NCBI RefSeq assembly: GCF_000773975.1
Contig: NZ_JRUQ01000090.1
Coordinates: 1 to 64,000, forward strand
From: Erwinia typographi
GTDB taxonomy: Bacteria; Pseudomonadota; Gammaproteobacteria; Enterobacterales; Enterobacteriaceae
DNA length: 64,000 nucleotides
Reading direction: 5' to 3'
Part shown: one piece after another, positions 57,320 through 64,000 of the stretch
How positions within the stretch are numbered: position 1 is the stretch's first letter
Layout: the number at the start of each line of letters is the position of its first letter
Notes under the pieces: model-generated
The model's input: only the letters and a program-made list of their open reading frames with translations
Told to the model about the DNA's origin: nothing
Database searches by the model: none
Position numbers and translations under genes: made by a program

Positions 57320-57343
57320 AAAAGCCCGAGAGAGGGGCGTTTT
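57320..57343 (-). terminator. Terminator after the 21-residue peptide gene
   Basis: On the minus strand GCCC-CTCTCTC-GGGC with A and U flanks is followed by UUUU, a few bases after the small ORF's stop codon. Confidence 0.65.
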
Positions 57344-57345
57344 AC

Positions 57346-57411
57346 CTAACGTACCCTGATGGCTACCAGAGTCATTACCACGGCGTACAGTACAAATATC
57401 ATCAGTTCCAT
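57346..57411 (-). CDS. Probable 21-residue membrane peptide
   Basis: A 21-codon ORF (MELMIFVLYAVVMTLVAIRV plus Arg) starts six bases after a perfect AGGAGG and ends a few bases before a terminator hairpin. The peptide is a single hydrophobic helix with a basic C-terminus. Strong Shine-Dalgarno sequence, hydrophobic design and tight terminator spacing support a real gene. No family recognised. Confidence 0.6.
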   Translation of the reverse strand: MELMIFVLYAVVMTLVAIRVR

Positions 57412-57597
57412 AATATCCTCCTGTCTAAGATAATTCTCAAATTATAGCGCTGGATATGGGCCAGGAAAGGCGCGGTTCGTGCCTTTTTGCAGTCGATCGC
57501 AGAAACAAACCCTGAGGCGAAAAGCGATTATCATCCCGCGCCGCTGTCTGTTAGGCTTTTAGCGGATTGTTGAAGATAAACGCACAGGAGAGAAGTT

Positions 57598-57894
57598 ATG
57601 CAACCTTATGGAAAAATTGCCGTTATTGCCGCGCTGGTGGCGTTATCAGGATGCCAGGCGGCGTCAAAGACGGGGGGCACTTCCGCGACGGTAGACCCGG
57701 AATCGGATCGCTGTGGCGCTTCTGAGTATCAGCAGTATCTGGGTAAGCCGCTGTCCGCGATTGACGGGCTGCGTTTTGAGCATCCGGTCCGAGCCATCCC
57801 GCATAACTCTGCGGTGACCATGGATTTCAATCTTAACCGTTTGAATTTTATGGGTGATGTACAGGGAAATATTACCCGCGTCTACTGCGGATAA
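57598..57894 (+). CDS. Lipoprotein with I78-type peptidase inhibitor fold
   Basis: The 98-residue precursor has a signal peptide with lipobox (LVALSGC) and a mature domain ending LNRLNFMGDVQGNITRVYCG, with an earlier cysteine in DRCGASEYQQYLGKPL. This is the pattern of the I78 family (Potato-inhibitor-like fold, one disulphide). The C-terminal RVYCG is characteristic. GGAGAGAAG precedes the ATG. Inhibitory activity is a family property, not shown here. Confidence 0.8.
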   Translation: MQPYGKIAVIAALVALSGCQAASKTGGTSATVDPESDRCGASEYQQYLGKPLSAIDGLRFEHPVRAIPHNSAVTMDFNLNRLNFMGDVQGNITRVYCG

Positions 57895-58049
57895 AAACCG
57901 GGTCAGCGTTCCCGTAGCGGGAGGTCACCCTGTATTATCTCAGCAAAATCCCCTTAGCCTGTCACAAGACTGCAATCTCAGGGCTGTAGGGTAGCAACGA
58001 ATAAATGTGATCCGCTGGTCACTGCGAAACATGCAATGCTCGTCTTGTT

Positions 58050-58072
58050 CCCGCCTCGTGCGGGTTTTTTTT
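58050..58072 (+). terminator. Strong rightward terminator with no assigned gene
   Basis: CCCGC-CTCGT-GCGGG followed by eight T is a textbook intrinsic terminator. It lies 156 bases after the lipoprotein stop, so it may end the lipoprotein mRNA with a long 3' UTR or a separate small RNA. Confidence 0.85.
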
Positions 58073-58178
58073 GTCTGTCATTCCGGCTGGGCGGCATCGA
58101 TCGCGATCTTTATTGCGCGATGGCCTCCCAGAAGCCGGAAATTGCGCTTTTCTGGTATTTTGGGTTTCACTGAATGCG

Positions 58179-58427
58179 TTAGTCTTCTTTATCTTCCAGC
58201 AGCTGCGTCAGCAGATTGCGATACCCTTGCAGCATCGCCTCATCCATTTCGCCTTCCAGCCTGGCAATAACCGTCGCAATAATTACTTTGCTGGTGGCAG
58301 GCCGTCCGCGGTGCATCAGCTCGGTCAGGATTGCCGCCAGCAGTTCACTTTCTTTCGGTGCATGGAATGCCGGACTGTTAAAATAATCGGTGATTGCGCG
58401 ACCTGCGCCGGGCGAATAATGTGCCAC
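58179..58427 (-). CDS. ycgZ: YcgZ-like connector protein
   Basis: The 82-residue protein begins with GTG at 58427, seven bases after GGAGG. Its body (AGRAITDYFNSPAFHAPKESE, then LMHRGRPATSKVIIATVIARLE) aligns by eye with E. coli YcgZ (AGAITRYFAKANLH..., ILKDGRNLSRKSL). YcgZ belongs to the BluR-controlled ycgZ-ymgABC set that acts on the Rcs phosphorelay and biofilm formation. Here it is a single gene, separated from the AriR-like gene by 17 kb. Confidence 0.7.
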   Translation of the reverse strand: MAHYSPGAGRAITDYFNSPAFHAPKESELLAAILTELMHRGRPATSKVIIATVIARLEGEMDEAMLQGYRNLLTQLLEDKED

Positions 58428-58702
58428 CGTGAACCTCCAGAAAAAGCGCCATCGATTGCCCAACGGCTAACCGATGAGATCAGGGAAATAAAACGTTTCA
58501 ATTCGATCCGATTAACCAGAACGGTCAATCGCCACTTAGCCCGAAAAATAATCTGGCGGAGATTTTTATTACTCTAGATGGCGGGAACAGGAAATCCAGT
58601 AACAACCAGAAATATTTTTCATTGTGCTTTCTCTGCCAGCGCAAGGGGCGGGAAAACTGGCCCAATTCTCTGATTGATTTGGGCCGGAAAGAGATTCAAT
58701 TA

Positions 58703-59374
58703 TCAGGACGCAGGCCAGGTCGTGATCACTTCTGAAACGCCGTTAATAATGAACTGCACGCCCATGCACACCAGCAAAAAGCCCATCAGACGGGAGATGG
58801 CTTCAATACCGCCTTTACCGACCAGGCGCATGATGCCGCCTGAGCTACGCAGGCTAATCCACAGGATAACGCTAACGCTGAGGAAGGTTAAAACCGGCGC
58901 TACGGTCAGTACCCAGGGAGTGAACTGCGTACTGTCATGAATGGTAGAGGCGCCGCTGATGATCATTGCCAGGGTTCCGGGGCCTGCCGTGCTGGGCATC
59001 GCCAGCGGAACAAAGGCGATATTCACGGATTTGCGAGTGTTAATTTCGTCCAGCTTATGGGAGGCTTCAATCGAGTGGCCAGCCTGCTGCTGAGGAAAAA
59101 GCATACGAAAGCCAATAAACGCTACGATTAACCCGCCGGCCATGCGCAAGCCCGGAATAGAGATGCCAAAGGTATCCATCACCGCATTACCGGCATAATA
59201 AGCTACGGTCATAATAATAAACACGTAGATGGAAGCCTGCATCGACTGGCGATTACGCTCGCTGTAGTTCATGTCTCCAGCCAGCCCCAAAAACAGCGCC
59301 ACGGTAGTTAAGGGATTGGCCAGCGGCAGCAGTATCACCAGCCCCAAACCTATCGCTTTAAAAAGTTCGAACAT
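58703..59374 (-). CDS. marC: MarC-family inner membrane protein
   Basis: The 223-residue protein has six helices and is very close to E. coli MarC ([55 protein letters not shown]). Despite its name, MarC has no proven role in multidrug resistance, and its substrate is unknown. In E. coli marC is divergent from marRAB; no marRAB is present here, and the upstream neighbour is a cold shock gene. Confidence 0.95.
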   Translation of the reverse strand: MFELFKAIGLGLVILLPLANPLTTVALFLGLAGDMNYSERNRQSMQASIYVFIIMTVAYYAGNAVMDTFGISIPGLRMAGGLIVAFIGFRMLFPQQQAGHSIEASHKLDEINTRKSVNIAFVPLAMPSTAGPGTLAMIISGASTIHDSTQFTPWVLTVAPVLTFLSVSVILWISLRSSGGIMRLVGKGGIEAISRLMGFLLVCMGVQFIINGVSEVITTWPAS

Positions 59375-59821
59375 ATTTTACTCTCTGAAATTTTGAAGAA
59401 AATATCATGCCTGAATGCCCAGTTATTACGTTGCTCATCGTGGCAATTGGCGTCTGCGTCGGGCCGTTTCCGTCTGCGAAACGGATTTTTTGGTGAATCC
59501 ATTGTGACAAAACTGTAGATCGGATTGTTAATTACAGATTGGCGTCCAGCAGCATGAAAATAATTATCATTTTAAATCAGTGTGTTATCTGTTATTTCAT
59601 TTTTTTTAACTATCAGCACTTGTACTGCATCCGACGTTATGAGTAAATGCACCGTCGGTTTTGAAACAGACAACGTATGCGAGCAATTTTAGTAAAGCAG
59701 TTTTCAGTAAAAGGTTATCTTAGATATCTCTTCCTGACTTCCTTCTTAAGTGCCTCATAAGTCCTCCCTGTTGACAAACCCCGTGCCCATTGCGGCTTAA
59801 TACTTATTGAAGGAAAGACAA
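59375..59821. other. Intergenic region between marC and the cold shock gene
   Basis: These 447 bases hold the marC promoter, a rightward hairpin terminator at 59464-59491, and the long 5' leader of the cold shock gene. The latter is typical of cspA-type genes, but no canonical cold-box sequence was identified. A 29-codon frame at 59407-59496 overlaps the terminator and is not supported by a good ribosome-binding site. Confidence 0.5.
59464..59491 (+). terminator. Rightward terminator-like hairpin in the marC-csp interval
   Basis: CCGTTTC / GAAACGG is a perfect 7-bp stem with a seven-base loop followed by ATTTTTT. No rightward gene ends here, so it would end a short transcript that starts near marC, possibly antisense to the marC leader. 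Confidence 0.6.
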
Positions 59822-60034
59822 ATGTCTAACAAAATGACTGGTTTAGTAAAATGGTTCAACGCTGAGAAAGGTTTCGGCTTCATCTCCCCAACCGACGGCA
59901 GCAAAGACGTATTCGTACACTTCTCTGCAATCCAGAACGGCGGCTTCAAAACGCTGGAAGAAGGTCAGAAAGTTGAGTTCTCTATCGAAAACGGCCAGAA
60001 AGGCCCAGCAGCTGCTAACGTCACTGCGCTGTAA
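59822..60034 (+). CDS. CspA-family cold shock protein
   Basis: The 70-residue single-stranded nucleic-acid-binding protein has RNP1 (KGFGFISP) and RNP2 (DVFVHFSAI) motifs and ends [10 protein letters not shown]. It acts as an RNA chaperone. It is intermediate between CspA and CspE-type sequences, so no letter is assigned. The ATG at 59822 has AAGGAAAG upstream; the frame extends five codons before it. A long leader suggests cold-type post-transcriptional control. Confidence 0.92.
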   Translation: MSNKMTGLVKWFNAEKGFGFISPTDGSKDVFVHFSAIQNGGFKTLEEGQKVEFSIENGQKGPAAANVTAL

Positions 60035-60096
60035 TTAGAGAACTTTTCGCCAGCCAGCGCGGAGTTTACTCTGCGAACCAGGCCTGCGAGAATACG

Positions 60097-60121
60097 AAAA
60101 CCCGCCTTCTGGCGGGTTTTT
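60097..60121 (+). terminator. Terminator of the cold shock gene
   Basis: AAAACCCGCC / GGCGGGTTTTT with loop TTCT lies 62 bases after the stop codon. The remaining interval to mdtG (60122-60345) has no gene; it must hold the mdtG promoter. Confidence 0.9.
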
Positions 60122-60345
60122 GCGTTTATGGCCTGGCTGGCCTTCACACCTCTCATCAGGCAGTGATAAACACTCCCCGCACCGCATGAATCGCCGCCAA
60201 CAGAGCGGATCTCCGTTAGCAGAAGCCGTGCCGCTAGTGGAAAATGTCAAAATTATTGTTATCCCCTTATTTGCCACTCATTGCTAAAATGCCCTTGTTA
60301 CACTTCGGTTCCTACTTTTGTCATTAAGGCTCTCTGTACAGCAAG

Positions 60346-61554
60346 ATGGAATCCTGGAAGGTTAACCTCATCTCAGTCTGGTTCGGCTGTCTGTTCACCG
60401 GCCTTGCTATTAGCCAAATCATCCCTTTTCTGCCGCTCTATGTTGAGCAACTGGGCGTTACCGACCCCAGCGCGCTGCCCCTCTGGTCCGGGCTTATTTT
60501 CAGCGTGACCTTTATGGTATCAGCGGTGGTTTCGCCGATGTGGGGAAGCCTGGCCGACCGTAAGGGCCGCAAGCTGATGTTGCTGCGCGCCTCGCTGGGC
60601 ATGGGCGTGGTGATTTTCCTCCAGGCTTTTGTGACCGATGTCTGGCAGCTGTTCCTGCTGCGCGCGCTGATGGGGCTGACCTCAGGCTATATTCCCAACG
60701 CGATGGCGCTGGTGGCTACCCAGGTTCCGCGCGAGCGCAGCGGATGGGCGATGAGCATGGTGACCACCGCGCAAATTTGCGGGGTGATTATGGGGCCGGT
60801 GATGGGGGGCTTTCTTGCGGATTGGGTCGGACTGCGTGCGGTATTTCTGATTACTTCGGCACTGTTGATGACCAGCTTTCTGATCACCTTTTTCCTGATC
60901 AAAGAGGGTGGGCAGCCCAGAGTGAAGAAAGAGGATAAAATGTCCGGCAGCATGGTCTTCCGTTCACTGGGAAACCCTGGCCTGATTATCAGCCTGTTTC
61001 TGACTACGCTGGTTATTCAGCTGTGTAACGGCTCTATCAGCCCGATTCTGACGCTGTTCGTGCGACAGCTGGAGCCAGACGTGCAGAACATTGCCTTTAT
61101 CAGCGGCGTGGTAGCGGCTATCCCCGGCATTTCTGCGCTTTTTTCCGCGCCAAAACTTGGCCGGCTGGGCGATCGTATCGGTGCAGAGCGCATCCTGATC
61201 GTCGCACTCATTCTGACGTTTGTGCTGTTTATGGCGATGTCCTGGGCGGGCAGCGCCCTGCAGTTGGGCGTGCTTCGCTTCCTGCTTGGCTTTGCTGACG
61301 GCGCGATGATGCCAGCGGTGCAAACCCTGCTGTTACGTTATTCCAGCGACCGCGTCACCGGCCGCATTTTTGGCTATAACCAGTCGTTTATGTATCTTGG
61401 GAACGTCGTGGGGCCGCTGATTGGCTCCGGCGTTTCGGCTATCGGCGGCTTTCGCTGGGTCTTTGCCGCCACCGCCTTTGTGGTGCTGATCAATACCGTT
61501 CAGCTTATTGTCAGCTGGAAGCGCCGTAAGCTGGTGTCGGCCAGTCCGGCCTGA
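60346..61554 (+). CDS. mdtG: Multidrug efflux MFS transporter MdtG
   Basis: The 402-residue inner-membrane protein matches MdtG/YceE closely: IPFLPLYVEQLGV in helix 1, GSLADRKGRKLML in loop 2-3, VMGPVMGGFLAD (motif C of drug antiporters) in helix 5, and a repeated LGRLGDRIGAER motif in the second half. E. coli MdtG exports fosfomycin and deoxycholate. The ribosome-binding site before the ATG is weak. It converges on lacZ with 27 bases between. Confidence 0.93.
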   Translation: MESWKVNLISVWFGCLFTGLAISQIIPFLPLYVEQLGVTDPSALPLWSGLIFSVTFMVSAVVSPMWGSLADRKGRKLMLLRASLGMGVVIFLQAFVTDVWQLFLLRALMGLTSGYIPNAMALVATQVPRERSGWAMSMVTTAQICGVIMGPVMGGFLADWVGLRAVFLITSALLMTSFLITFFLIKEGGQPRVKKEDKMSGSMVFRSLGNPGLIISLFLTTLVIQLCNGSISPILTLFVRQLEPDVQNIAFISGVVAAIPGISALFSAPKLGRLGDRIGAERILIVALILTFVLFMAMSWAGSALQLGVLRFLLGFADGAMMPAVQTLLLRYSSDRVTGRIFGYNQSFMYLGNVVGPLIGSGVSAIGGFRWVFAATAFVVLINTVQLIVSWKRRKLVSASPA

Positions 61555-61581
61555 CAGGGTTAGCGCCAGGCATACAGCGGA

Positions 61582-64000
<2,419 letters not shown>

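Noticed and set aside
59407..59496. 29-codon ORF upstream of marC on the plus strand
   Set aside because: Weak ribosome-binding site, and the frame runs through the terminator stem, so it is probably accidental.
60271..60290. Possible marbox before mdtG
   Set aside because: TTGCCACTCATTGCTAAAAT fits the 3' half of the MarA/SoxS consensus, but the GCAC block is disrupted; too weak to report as a site.

Overview
The window is a chromosome segment of a gamma-proteobacterium of the order Enterobacterales, most probably an Erwinia/Pantoea-like member of the Erwiniaceae. The reasoning is gene order plus close protein similarity recognised by eye: the backbone yafV ... fadE-gmhA-yafJ-yafK-dinB ... 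pepD-gpt-frsA-crl-porin-proB-proA is the E. coli order, while a methionine-salvage cluster, a PQQ dehydrogenase and several small stress-network genes are inserted or rearranged relative to E. coli. No species can be named from sequence alone. No rRNA, tRNA or CRISPR array was seen.

Region 1 (1-6.4 kb) is a complete methionine salvage locus: omega-amidase (yafV/mtnU), methionine aminotransferase (ybdL/mtnE), mtnBCD, mtnA and mtnK, with MetJ-type operators in both divergent promoter regions. Region 2 (6.4-20.6 kb) is housekeeping backbone: fadE with a FadR-like site, gmhA, yafJ, yafK, dinB with an SOS box, pepD, gpt, frsA, crl, a general porin and proBA. Region 3 (20.7-33.8 kb) is accessory metabolism and transport: a LysE exporter, a small lipoprotein, a membrane PQQ dehydrogenase, an XRE-cupin regulator divergent from azlCD with two matching operators, a secreted alpha/beta hydrolase followed by a two-component system, an MFS carrier, a pair of tiny overlapping ORFs, and a fluoride riboswitch ahead of crcB.

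Region 4 (33.8-42.4 kb) carries a sugar porter with a CRP site, IraP-like and AriR-like small regulators, a TetR/DUF1348 pair, a DHDPS-family enzyme, an orphan YjbE-like protein, a methyltransferase and an acyltransferase. Region 5 (42.4-49.0 kb) is a decayed mobile island: an IS3 element with a nonsense mutation, a large two-domain cell-wall hydrolase translationally coupled to a signal-peptide-bearing partner (a probable type VI secretion effector/periplasmic immunity pair without the secretion machinery), a truncated second IS3 element, and a frameshifted, truncated P4-type integrase. CueR-like promoter elements lie on both sides; one drives a DUF305 protein, the other has no gene.

Region 6 (49.0-64 kb) holds a dipeptide/oligopeptide-type ABC operon with two substrate-binding proteins, a CPBP protease homologue, a probable 21-residue membrane peptide, an I78-type lipoprotein, a YcgZ-like connector, marC, a cold shock protein, mdtG and the C-terminal four fifths of lacZ, which runs off the right edge.
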